From: a virus
Strand: one strand, 5' to 3'
Length of the DNA: 40,612 bases
Virus record (IMG/VR): IMGVR_UViG_3300007760_000039
Span: 1 to 40,612 of that record
Of the stretch, positions 13,124-18,841 are shown piece by piece. A model generated the notes under the pieces. It did not search any database, was not told the origin of the DNA, and saw nothing but the letters and a program-made list of their open reading frames with translations. Made by a program: the position numbers and the translations under genes. Each line of letters opens with the position of its first letter. The first letter of the stretch is position 1.

Positions 13124-14281
13124 TTAGGGAGCCACCTGCTGGAGTTCTGTCCAGTCGTGAGAGGTCAGTGCGATGACCCGAGCTCCGGCTTCTTGGAGCT
13201 GGATGTTGCGGTCGTAGCTGGATGTGGAGTGGGCCAGGGAGGTCACCGCGTTGGCGAGGCCCCACTTGGTGAAGTCGCCACCTCGGGCGAGGGACTGCAG
13301 GAGTTCAGAGCCTTCCGTCTGCGTCAGTTCGAGCTTCTTTGTGGTGCGTGCGCAGACGTCTTCGATAGAGCCAGTGATCTCCAGTCCTGCTGCTGCTTGG
13401 AGTTGATCTACGGTTTTGTGGAACTGCACACCTTCGGTCATGTATCCGTGAACGACATCGTTGACTTGAGCGAAGAGTGCTGCGTCGCGCAATTCCTGGG
13501 TTTCGGACTTCAGGTAGTGGCTGACGTCTTCGTCGAGCTTGGCCTCGCCTCCGACGTGCGCTTTGCGGAGTAGGCTGCTGGAGACCATGCCGTTCTTGCA
13601 GACTTCTCTGTAGAGCCATTGCTGTACGGAGAAGGTGCCATCTCCTACCTCACTGTTCTTCACGATGATGCCGCCCTGGATAGGATCGTCTTCGGTGACG
13701 TCTCTCTTGAGGTGAGGGCTGAGGGCGCAGAGATAGAAGTGAGAGTCGGTGACGTTGCAAGTCTTCACCTGGAGACCCTCGCGGTCGAAGGTCTCCAGAA
13801 GAGCGTTGGCCACATCGAGGTTGTCGATGAGTCGGTAGCGGTTGGAGAGGAGGGCGCGAACCTTTCCGTCGAGCGTGCGGACGAGGTGGTCTTTGTCGCT
13901 CGAGTACAGCCAGTGGTTGACGTTTTCGACGAGAAGGGCGGGTGCTTCCTGCTCGCAGCGCTGGTAGTACTTGCGGGGGATGCCGCAGCGATCCGCGAGC
14001 TGTCTGTGTGCAAAAGGCGTGATGGGGTATGGGCTCGTGTGATCTAGGCCGAGGTGGAGTGAGAGGGCGGATCGGTCTGCATCGATTTGCTGCTCGATGT
14101 CATGTCCCCAGTGTTCTACTGCGTCGGAGCTGTTGTCCGCGAGCTTTACTCCCTCGTTGGGCTCGCAAGACGAGGGATGGATGAGTGCGAGATTGTGGGA
14201 GGGGACGATGTAATCGCTCTTGGCCTTGGCTTGGCGAAGGAGTTCCTGCACTGTCTCCTGAAGGTTGGTTTCGGTGGTCAT
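13124..14281 (-). CDS. DUF932 phage/plasmid-type protein
   Basis: 385 aa from the ATG at 14281, with AAGGAA seven bases upstream. Family blocks: FAHRQLADRCGIPRKYYQRC, VNHWLYSSDKDHLVRTLDGKVRALLSNRYRLIDNLDV (split over about 120-160), then SFYLCALSPHL-like and WLYREVCKNGMV. DUF932 proteins are common on large phages and plasmids; their function is not established, though links to DNA replication or anti-defence have been suggested. The gene is preceded by a 54-bp gap without the strong hairpin seen before other genes of this operon. Confidence 0.8.
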   Translation of the reverse strand: MTTETNLQETVQELLRQAKAKSDYIVPSHNLALIHPSSCEPNEGVKLADNSSDAVEHWGHDIEQQIDADRSALSLHLGLDHTSPYPITPFAHRQLADRCGIPRKYYQRCEQEAPALLVENVNHWLYSSDKDHLVRTLDGKVRALLSNRYRLIDNLDVANALLETFDREGLQVKTCNVTDSHFYLCALSPHLKRDVTEDDPIQGGIIVKNSEVGDGTFSVQQWLYREVCKNGMVSSSLLRKAHVGGEAKLDEDVSHYLKSETQELRDAALFAQVNDVVHGYMTEGVQFHKTVDQLQAAAGLEITGSIEDVCARTTKKLELTQTEGSELLQSLARGGDFTKWGLANAVTSLAHSTSSYDRNIQLQEAGARVIALTSHDWTELQQVAP

Positions 14282-14335
14282 AAGTACGTTCCTTTATGGT
14301 GTGGGAGGTTCGGGCATTGCGGGGAATGGGAGAGG

Positions 14336-14659
14336 CTATCGGTCGAGGGTGTAGAGGCGGTCCATCATGTCTGCGAGGCATGACCAGTGGCACCAGGCTC
14401 CGGGGTCAGCTACGGGCTCGATGCGATCGACGTCTCGACCGATCTCGTCGCCTGGATGTATGCGTTGCTCGCAGAGCATGCACTCCCAGCTTTCCCAGGT
14501 CAGATCAAGCCGGAGCATTTCTGCGTGTTCGGTCTCTCGTCGGGCAATGGCGTGTTCGCCGTATACCTCGCTAGTGGGTCGGATGTAATCGCCCGGAGTG
14601 TCGGAAGGGTCGAGATTGAGTCGCTCATATTGGCGCTCGAGATCTGAGAAGCGACGCAC
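14336..14659 (-). CDS. Zinc-finger hypothetical protein with a duplicated start region
   Basis: 107 aa from a GTG at 14659 preceded by AAGGGG, six bases away. The open frame extends upstream to a TTG at 14767 through two further 45-bp repeats, giving a possible 143-aa form; I prefer the GTG because only there is a ribosome site present. CMLCEQRIHPGDE (C-x2-C) and a later CHWSC form a likely treble-clef zinc site similar to PARP-type or LIM-like fingers. The remainder is charged and helical. Function unknown. Confidence 0.6.
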   Translation of the reverse strand: MRRFSDLERQYERLNLDPSDTPGDYIRPTSEVYGEHAIARRETEHAEMLRLDLTWESWECMLCEQRIHPGDEIGRDVDRIEPVADPGAWCHWSCLADMMDRLYTLDR

Positions 14660-14775
14660 GTTTGACCCCTTGTTCGAGTGGTAGGCGAATGAGAAGCGAA
14701 GAACGTCGTAGCTCTTGTTCCAGTGGCAGGCAAATGAGAAGCGACGTACGTGTGAGCTGTTGTTCAAGTTGCAGG
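14641..14775 (-). repeat. Three tandem 45-bp repeats over a translation start
   Basis: Units at 14641-14685, 14686-14730 and 14731-14775. On the - strand each unit holds CCTNCNACT, GAACAA, then AC-GT and CGCTTCTCA at the same offsets. Forty-five bases equals 15 codons, so copy number change keeps the frame. The unit nearest the gene is the only one with both a good ribosome site (AAGGGG) and a GTG; the other two have drifted. Confidence 0.85.
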
Positions 14776-15096
14776 TGAACCGGTTGCTGTGTCTTCGCCT
14801 TGCGTGGGATCGGGGTCACTCTCGCGCAGGGCGGTTTCGATGTGAGCGTGGAGTTCTTCGAGCTGGTCTTGGGTGAGGAAGTGATGGACCCGGAAGCTCG
14901 GGAGGCGGAGGCTGACTGGGTCGATGCTCAGCTCGAGGACGAACTGAGCTTCTCGGTTCTTCAGGGGTCGGATGTACTGTCGTGTGGAGGCGTACAGGTG
15001 GAAGACGTCGATAGTCGTCTCTGTCGGGCCGGAAGGGTTGATGTCAGCGACCAGTGCTCGGTTGTAGCGGTCGAATTGGTGCAATCGAATGCTCAT
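14764..15096 (-). CDS. Hypothetical protein downstream of ssb
   Basis: 110 aa from the ATG at 15096, with AAGGAA five bases upstream. The first 80 residues alternate short beta-type strands (FVLELSIDPVSLRLPSFRV) and the end is helical and acidic (DQLEELHAHIETALRESDPD). I recognise no family. It sits between ssb and the zinc-finger gene. Its last bases form part of the first 45-bp repeat (stop at 14764-14766), so the repeat array has grown over the gene boundary. Confidence 0.55.
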   Translation of the reverse strand: MSIRLHQFDRYNRALVADINPSGPTETTIDVFHLYASTRQYIRPLKNREAQFVLELSIDPVSLRLPSFRVHHFLTQDQLEELHAHIETALRESDPDPTQGEDTATGSPAT

Positions 15097-15120
15097 TGAG
15101 TTTCCTTAATGACGGAGAAG

Positions 15121-15158
15121 GGCTGTCTCCCCCTCTGTGCGAGCAGGGGGAGACAGCC
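15121..15158. promoter_or_regulatory. Perfect 14-bp hairpin between ssb and the next gene
   Basis: Arms 15121-15134 and 15145-15158 are perfectly complementary (GGCTGTCTCCCCCT), with a 10-nt loop. It lies 22 bases after the ssb stop on the transcribed strand and before the AAGGAA of the next gene. There is no adjacent U-tract, so processing, stabilisation or attenuation is more likely than simple termination. Confidence 0.8.
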
Positions 15159-15179
15159 TGGTGAGAGCGCGGCGGTGGC

Positions 15180-15587
15180 CTAGAAGGGCGGCTCCTCGAA
15201 GCTCGACTCGTCTGCGGGTGCGGCGTCGGTGGAGCCGTTGGAATTCCCGTTGGAGCGTGAGCTGAGGAAGGTGAGGCCACCGGGGCGGACCTGAACGTCG
15301 GAGGAGTAACGCTCGATGTTGTCCTTGTCGGTGTACTTGCGGTAGTGCATCTCGCCCTCCACGTAGACCAGGGAGCCCTTGTTGAGATACTGCGCAGCGA
15401 CCTCGGCCTGCTTGCCCCAGACGGTGATGCGGTGCCAGTCCACGGTGGGCTTTTCTTCGCCTTCCTTCTTGAAGCGCTCCGTGGCGAGGGAGAAGTTCGC
15501 GACGGAGGTGCTGTTGGCGGTGTGGCGAAGCTCGGGGTCGCGGCCCAGTCGGCCGATGAGGGTGATCTTGTTGACGGTGCCAGGCAT
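15180..15587 (-). CDS. ssb: Single-stranded DNA-binding protein
   Basis: 135 aa from the ATG at 15587 (GGAG nine bases upstream). The OB fold is clear: NKITLIGRLGRDPELRHTAN (6-25), SVANFSLATERF, WHRITVWGKQAEVAAQYLNKGSLVYVEGEM and a short Gly/Ser/Asn linker. The C-terminus ends ESSFEEPPF, an acidic tip of the kind that recruits partner proteins in bacterial SSB (DDDIPF). It protects ssDNA during replication and recombination and should partner the annealing protein, the resolvase and the replication protein. Confidence 0.95.
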   Translation of the reverse strand: MPGTVNKITLIGRLGRDPELRHTANSTSVANFSLATERFKKEGEEKPTVDWHRITVWGKQAEVAAQYLNKGSLVYVEGEMHYRKYTDKDNIERYSSDVQVRPGGLTFLSSRSNGNSNGSTDAAPADESSFEEPPF

Positions 15588-15682
15588 GGTGTTGCTCCTT
15601 TGTTGCGTAGTTGAATTGGGGCGTTGGCCGGCCCCGTAAGGGGTGGCAGGCCATAGCCCTGATTGGACGGGACAGGGTATAT

Positions 15683-15967
15683 CTAGAAGGGTTCGTCTGA
15701 GGGTATGTCTTTCGTATGGTTTTCCCTTTCTTCGTCGTCGGTTTCGTGGACTAGCGAGTCAAGCGTGGCCAGTGCGTCCATGAGGACGGTGATGCCATTG
15801 CGGATGTGGAGATCTTCGATGGCGCGGCAGGTGTCGCAGTCGGGGCAGTCGCGGCAGTCGCGGCAGTCTTGGCAGAGCTGTTGCTGTTTGGGTTCGGGCG
15901 GTGTGAGGGGTGTGCCGCAGCCGTAGCAGTAGTACCCGTCGTTGGTCTTGTCACTGAGCTTGCCCAT
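15683..15967 (-). CDS. Cys-rich protein with an SSB-tip-like C-terminus
   Basis: 94 aa from the ATG at 15967 (GAGGAG upstream). CYGCG starts a zinc site, and a run of alternating Cys (CQDCRDCRDCPDCDTC, 32-47) gives six closely spaced Cys in a C-x2-C ladder. A helical part follows (AIEDLHIRNGITVLMDALATL), then an acidic tail ending DIPSDEPF. The last eight residues resemble the conserved acidic tip of SSB proteins, and the phage ssb is the next gene. I infer possible docking on SSB-binding surfaces. No family recognised. Confidence 0.6.
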   Translation of the reverse strand: MGKLSDKTNDGYYCYGCGTPLTPPEPKQQQLCQDCRDCRDCPDCDTCRAIEDLHIRNGITVLMDALATLDSLVHETDDEERENHTKDIPSDEPF

Positions 15968-15981
15968 TTACTTCTCCTCTT

Positions 15982-16036
15982 GAGAATTTCCGTCATCGAT
16001 CCCCCGGCTCGGCGGGGATCGATGACGGAAGTTCTC
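15982..16036. promoter_or_regulatory. 23-bp hairpin overlapping the end of the RadC-like gene
   Basis: Arms 15982-16004 and 16014-16036 pair over 23 positions with one non-Watson-Crick position; the inner 17 bp are perfect (TTCCGTCATCGATCCCC). The loop is 9 nt. The stop of the RadC-like gene (15993-15995) lies inside the left arm and the ribosome site of the next gene lies just beyond, so the two genes are separated only by this structure. Confidence 0.85.
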
Positions 16037-16484
16037 CGCTCTCCTGGGCGCTGTAGTAGGACTTGTGTGCGCCGAGGATGAGGGAGTCGAGAATCCGTAT
16101 GCCGAGGATGGCTCCGGCCCTCGAGAGGCGCTTGACGACTTCTCGGTCTTCGGACGAGGGTTGTGGATCTCCCGAAGGGTGGTTGTGCCCGATGATGATG
16201 CCGCATGCGCCGATGTGGACGGCGGGTTGGAAGATCTCTCGAGGGTGGACGAGGCTGGCAGTGGCGGTGCCGATGGAGACGATGGCGTGAGCGATGTAGC
16301 GATTGCGCGCGTCGAGGTAGATGGCGCAGAAGTGTTCCCGGCTGTTGTCTCCGACCAGCGAACGCAGGAGTGCAGCTGCGTTGTCTGGGTCGGAGATTTT
16401 ATGGAGTGTCACGCCTGGGTCGGGCGGGTGTGTGTAACTGACGCGGGCCTCGCGTATGCGAAGGCCGTCTGTATGCTGAGTCAC
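15993..16484 (-). CDS. RadC-like JAB-domain protein
   Basis: 163 aa from the ATG at 16484, close after a GGAG-like site. The JAB metalloprotease signature is intact: E50 in REHFCAIYLDARNRYI, then GHNHPSGDPQPSSED (H100, H102, D106 region). It corresponds to the C-terminal domain of RadC, without the N-terminal helix-hairpin-helix, which is the usual form on phages and plasmids. JAB enzymes are zinc peptidases; the substrate of phage RadC proteins is unknown, and anti-restriction or recombination roles have been proposed. Three 22-bp iterons lie upstream. Confidence 0.85.
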   Translation of the reverse strand: MTQHTDGLRIREARVSYTHPPDPGVTLHKISDPDNAAALLRSLVGDNSREHFCAIYLDARNRYIAHAIVSIGTATASLVHPREIFQPAVHIGACGIIIGHNHPSGDPQPSSEDREVVKRLSRAGAILGIRILDSLILGAHKSYYSAQESGELPSSIPAEPGDR

Positions 16485-16514
16485 AGGGAACTCCTGTTGT
16501 CGTGTAAAGGGAAA

Positions 16515-16580
16515 GGGCTAGGTCAGTCCACCCGTTGGGCTAGGTCAGGCAACCCGTGGGTCTTGGTCAATCGACCCGGG
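16515..16580. repeat. Three 22-bp iterons
   Basis: Units at 16515-16536, 16537-16558 and 16559-16580, head to tail without spacers. The conserved parts are GGGCTAGGTCA at the left (third unit GGTCTTGGTCA) and ACCCG at the right, with 4-5 variable bases between. A 22-bp period places the binding face on the same side of the helix, as in replication iterons and operator arrays. They lie between the RadC-like gene and the hairpin at 16632. Confidence 0.8.
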
Positions 16581-16631
16581 GGGTGTAAGCAAAAAAGTGG
16601 TGGTGGTTGCGCGTTTGCGGGTCTGCCGTGG

Positions 16632-16665
16632 CGTTGCCGCCCCCCGGTTAGGAGGGGCGGCAACG
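16632..16665. promoter_or_regulatory. GC-rich hairpin downstream of the 16673 gene
   Basis: Perfect 12-bp arms (CGTTGCCGCCCC, 16632-16643 and 16654-16665) with a 10-nt loop, plus a further CTGCC/GGCAG pair outside it. It begins a few bases after the stop at 16673. Transcribed leftward, its loop ends in CCGG as in the 13035 hairpin. A run of T in the - strand (from AAAAAA at about 16593) lies about 40 bases downstream, too far for a standard terminator. Confidence 0.75.
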
Positions 16666-16672
16666 GGCAGGG

Positions 16673-17332
16673 CTAGGCCCGCTCGCGGTAGCGGCGAACG
16701 GGTCCGGGCTGGGGCGCGTCGGGTCGTGCTGCGGCGGGCGACCAGAAGATGAACGGGGCCGTGGGTCTGGTGCGGCTGTTGAGAACCTCGCGGGCTCGTT
16801 GTTCGCGTGCCTCGCGGTACAACTCTTCGTGAGGCTCACAGACGGCGGAGGCGCGCATGTGGTCGCGGTACTGATCGTAGCTAGCGAAGAGGTTGGGAGC
16901 GTTGTCCAGCATGCGTTTCGCATACTCGGGGTCGTCCGTGAGCTGTGTGCGGCGCTCCCATTGGTGGAGAGTTTCGTACACATGCTGCTCCGCGTCCCGT
17001 GCTGCGTCCCGTGATATGCGGTCCATCTCCTGTTCTTCGTAGCGGTCGGCGAGGCACTCGACGCACACGTCGGCTACCCGATCGCGGGTTGTGGCGGGCT
17101 CTCCGCATCGTGAGCACGATGCCGTGTGGAACCCTCCGTCGCTCGTGGTGGCGTCGTCAGTGGGGGTGACGGCTATCTCGGACATGGCTGCGCTGTACGA
17201 GAAGTGGGGGTTCACGTTGTAGAGGACTTCGTAGGTGATTTCGTCGGGGTGGAGCGTGCTGGTCCGCTGTTCGAACCAAGTGCCGTCGTCTGTCTGGAAC
17301 ACGTTCTTCGGGCGGTCGTGATTCTTCTGCAT
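16673..17332 (-). CDS. Hypothetical protein with a zinc ribbon
   Basis: 219 aa from the ATG at 17332, with AGGAG eight bases upstream. CSRCGEPATTRDRVADVCVECL (split over about 73-94) is a C-x2-C ... C-x2-C ribbon. Around it are an N-terminal TDDGTWFEQRT segment and a long charged helical part (RDAARDAEQHVYETLHQWERRT, about 108-130). The C-terminus is basic and Pro/Arg-rich. No family recognised. It is the second gene of the leftward operon and shares an almost identical leader (AGGA-A/G-A-C/T-TACGAA-ATG) with the first. Confidence 0.6.
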   Translation of the reverse strand: MQKNHDRPKNVFQTDDGTWFEQRTSTLHPDEITYEVLYNVNPHFSYSAAMSEIAVTPTDDATTSDGGFHTASCSRCGEPATTRDRVADVCVECLADRYEEQEMDRISRDAARDAEQHVYETLHQWERRTQLTDDPEYAKRMLDNAPNLFASYDQYRDHMRASAVCEPHEELYREAREQRAREVLNSRTRPTAPFIFWSPAAARPDAPQPGPVRRYRERA

Positions 17333-17360
17333 TTCGTAATCTCCTGTGAGTTGCGTAATG

Positions 17361-17409
17361 GGAAGCGGGGCCGCTCCCCCCGGTATGGCGGGGGAGCGGC
17401 GTCGCTTCC
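17361..17409. promoter_or_regulatory. Two-step hairpin before the 16673 gene
   Basis: Inner arms of 10 bp (CCGCTCCCCC, 17371-17380 with 17390-17399) and a 9-nt loop, and outer arms GGAAGCG/CGCTTCC (17361-17367 with 17403-17409), separated by short internal loops. It lies between the stop at 17428 and the leader of the next gene. The loop again has ACCG on the transcribed strand. No U-tract follows. Confidence 0.8.
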
Positions 17410-17427
17410 GTGTAGGTAGGGATCAAA

Positions 17428-17625
17428 CTACTTCCCGTGGTAACGGCACAGCATTTCCCAAGCATGGCGGTACTGGGCGGCATAGAAGTCTGCTTCTGCC
17501 TCGTTAAGATCGTGACCCCAATGCACGTCCCCGGACTCCGGATGAGCGTGGTAATCACTCTTCGCTTCGATCCACGCTCGGTGCGCGAGGATTACTCGAT
17601 CATCGAACTTGACTGCATGAGACAT
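17428..17625 (-). CDS. First gene of the leftward operon, hypothetical
   Basis: 65 aa from the ATG at 17625, with AGGAA eight bases upstream. The protein is short, acidic and rich in His/Trp/Tyr: VILAHRAWIEAKSDYHAHPE, VHWGHDLNEAEADFYAAQYRHAWE. It looks like a single helical bundle. No family recognised. It is the promoter-proximal gene of the early leftward operon, in the position where phages often encode small host-takeover or anti-defence proteins; that is inference from place and size only. Confidence 0.6.
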   Translation of the reverse strand: MSHAVKFDDRVILAHRAWIEAKSDYHAHPESGDVHWGHDLNEAEADFYAAQYRHAWEMLCRYHGK

Positions 17626-17721
17626 TTCGTAGTTTCCTTTCGGTTACGTAATGAAGTCGCCTGTCGCGGGCACGCGCCCACGCGGCGAACTTCCAAGCGC
17701 ACAGCCACGACGGCTTTTCGT

Positions 17722-17750
17722 GCAAACAAGGCAATAGCACGCTGAGTCAA
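17722..17750 (-). promoter_or_regulatory. Weak candidate promoter of the leftward operon
   Basis: On the - strand TTGACT (17745-17750) is a good -35 match and is followed after 17 bases by GTTTGC (17722-17727), a poor -10. It lies downstream of all four leftward terminators and about 100 bp before the ATG at 17625. The position fits an operon promoter; the -10 does not fit sigma70 well. Confidence 0.3.
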
Positions 17751-17783
17751 CCCCACGAGTCGCATGCCGCAGGCAGGAGACAC

Positions 17784-17811
17784 AAAAAAAAAGTGTGCGG
17801 CGAAGCCGCAC
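17784..17811 (-). terminator. Leftward intrinsic terminator, copy 1
   Basis: Stem GTGCGGC/GCCGCAC with a 3-nt loop (17795-17811), followed on the - strand by nine T residues (17784-17792 read in reverse). This is the strongest of four copies and the last one met before the leftward operon. Confidence 0.8.
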
Positions 17812-17857
17812 GTGCATTATCAGCGGGTTTACCAGTGTGCTACAGGCAGGAGACGGT

Positions 17858-17883
17858 GAAAAGAGTGTGCGGCGAAGCCGCAC
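17858..17883 (-). terminator. Leftward terminator, copy 2
   Basis: The same 17-nt stem-loop (17867-17883) followed on the - strand by ACTCTTTTC. It shares 26 bp with copy 1, from GTGTGCGG to GTGCATT, and a CAGGCAGGAGAC block precedes both on the + strand, so the pair arose by duplication of about 72 bp. Confidence 0.7.
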
Positions 17884-17955
17884 GTGCATTTAACACTTTC
17901 TTGAGTCTCATGCCGCGTCGATAAACCAGTTGCTAAGCAAGTAGCAAGAGCGGTT

Positions 17956-17997
17956 ATTTTCGCAGGGGATGTTCGGAACGAACATTCGTGCGAAAAT
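17956..17997. repeat. 42-bp interrupted palindrome
   Basis: ATTTTCGCA (17956-17964) pairs with TGCGAAAAT (17989-17997), and ATGTTCG (17969-17975) pairs with CGAACAT (17979-17985) around a GAA centre. The two halves are offset by 4 and 3 unpaired bases. It could bind a dimeric regulator (16 bp inside, 9 bp outside) or fold in ssDNA. It lies between terminator copies 2 and 3. Confidence 0.75.
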
Positions 17998-18098
17998 GAT
18001 CGCGGAGGTGGCACTGGGACAGAAATCAGGATCCTCCGGGCATCGGTTGCAGAATGCCGCGGAATGAGGTCTTAAAAAAAGTCGTCCGCAGTCGGGTA

Positions 18099-18123
18099 GA
18101 AAGAGTGTGCGGCGGAGCCGCAC
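18099..18123 (-). terminator. Leftward terminator, copy 3
   Basis: Stem GTGCGGC/GCCGCAC with loop GGA on the + strand (18107-18123), followed on the - strand by ACTCTTTCT. The U-tract is interrupted, so termination may be partial. Confidence 0.6.
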
Positions 18124-18172
18124 GATCAGTGTGCGGACGTACACTACCGCGGAAGGCTGCATCCGAGGTTTT

Positions 18173-18198
18173 GAAAAAGATGTGCGGCTTCGCCGCAC
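18173..18198 (-). terminator. Leftward terminator, copy 4
   Basis: Stem GTGCGGC/GCCGCAC (18182-18198), loop TTC on the + strand, opposite to copies 1-2. On the - strand it is followed by ATCTTTTTC. Transcripts from the XRE gene would meet this copy first. Confidence 0.65.
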
Positions 18199-18241
18199 AA
18201 GCAATACCGGAATCCGTCGCTTGGCATAGGCCTAGCCGTAC

Positions 18242-18302
18242 TATGGGCGGCGAGCGCCAGCCGCCCAGAGTGCGTATGGGCGGCGAGCGCCAGCCGCCCA
18301 GA
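18242..18302. repeat. Two direct 28-bp repeats, each a hairpin
   Basis: Identical units at 18242-18269 and 18275-18302, a 33-bp period (about three helical turns). Each holds TGGGCGGC and GCCGCCCA arms around an 8-nt loop. REP-like or protein-binding sites are possible; no U-tract follows in either direction. Confidence 0.8.
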
Positions 18303-18329
18303 CGCAGGCCCGACGACTACCCGTGCGAA

Positions 18330-18375
18330 GTGAGGCGGAGGCGCTCTGCGCCGGAGCCTCACGACACGCGTCGTG
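18330..18375. repeat. Two adjacent hairpins beside the XRE gene
   Basis: The first (18330-18362) has GTGAGGC/GCCTCAC and GGCGC/GCGCC stems with GGA facing GGA in a symmetric internal loop and a TCT apex. The second (18360-18375) has CACGAC/GTCGTG arms around four bases. ACTACCCGTGCG followed by AAGTGAGGC or TAGTGAGGC occurs both at about 18316 and 18394, so this block is itself a diverged duplication. Confidence 0.7.
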
Positions 18376-18434
18376 CTTGAGTTACAGACACCCACTACCC
18401 GTGCGTAGTGAGGCTCGTGTGGCGGGTAGAGATA

Positions 18435-18737
18435 TTACGTGAAGCGATCGGTACGGACGGTGTAGCGGTCGGTTCGCGCCGCGTTGTCTCGCTGAGCCGC
18501 ACGAGAACGATGGCGTCTTGCACGTTCGCGATTGGACGCACGTATCCGCTCAAGCTGGCAGAGTAGGTGTAGCGTGACGGGATAGAGCCGGGATCGCCGT
18601 GTGCCGCGCTCGTATGAGCGTATCGACGACTCGGATAACCCAAGCCGGTCGGCGACTTGGCGCTGCGTAAGACCCGCCGACTCCCGTAAGGATCGGAGCG
18701 CACCGGCTGTGCTGGTGGGAGGCGCGTGACTCGACAT
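18435..18737 (-). CDS. XRE-family HTH repressor
   Basis: 100 aa from the ATG at 18737; an in-frame GTG at 18815 would add 26 residues. Neither has a clear ribosome site. A classic HTH lies at residues 13-60: LRSLRESAGLTQRQVADRLGLSESSIRSYERGTR, with the conserved G-L-T-Q and S-S-I-R-S-Y-E-R-G. The rest is Arg-rich (RARRHRSRAAQRDNAART) and probably helical. It is the CI-like partner of the Cro-like gene at 5233. A 37-bp palindrome sits just upstream (18803). No peptidase domain is present, so SOS cleavage is not expected. Lysogeny is not implied, as no integrase is visible. Confidence 0.75.
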   Translation of the reverse strand: MSSHAPPTSTAGALRSLRESAGLTQRQVADRLGLSESSIRSYERGTRRSRLYPVTLHLLCQLERIRASNRERARRHRSRAAQRDNAARTDRYTVRTDRFT

Positions 18738-18802
18738 ACTGAGGAGAGGTAGGGGATGCTGACCGACGTGGCCAGTGGTTAGCTTCGGCCACGAGGAGTT
18801 CG

Positions 18803-18839
18803 ACGTGTGAGTCACCTCTCAATGAGGTGATTCACACGT
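18803..18839. promoter_or_regulatory. Palindromic operator candidate of the XRE repressor
   Basis: A 37-bp inverted repeat: ACGTGTGA and TCACACGT at the ends, TCACCTC and GAGGTGA inside, around TCAAT. The two halves match at all but one position. It lies at the 5' end of the XRE gene. It contains two nested half-site pairs, so it could bind a dimer or tetramer. It could also fold as a hairpin, but no U-tract follows. Confidence 0.65.
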
Positions 18840-18841
18840 GC

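Larger units (their letters stand above)
17626..18434. other. 809-bp structured non-coding region
   Basis: No convincing gene lies here. Short frames in several phases all read through the same repeated palindrome (giving VRLRRTLF-type peptides), so they are artefacts. The region holds four near-identical leftward terminator hairpins, a 42-bp palindrome, a 28-bp direct repeat carrying a hairpin, and two adjacent GC-rich hairpins, listed separately. It lies just upstream of the leftward operon and downstream of the XRE gene. It is a candidate early-promoter, antitermination or replication-origin region. Confidence 0.7.

Noticed and set aside
16515-16580. CRISPR array
   Set aside because: The 22-bp repeats are contiguous with no spacers, and no cas genes are present; they are iterons.
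17644-18204. Overlapping leftward frames giving repeated VRLRRTLF peptides
   Set aside because: The repeated peptide comes from translating the repeated terminator palindrome; the frames lack ribosome sites and overlap each other.
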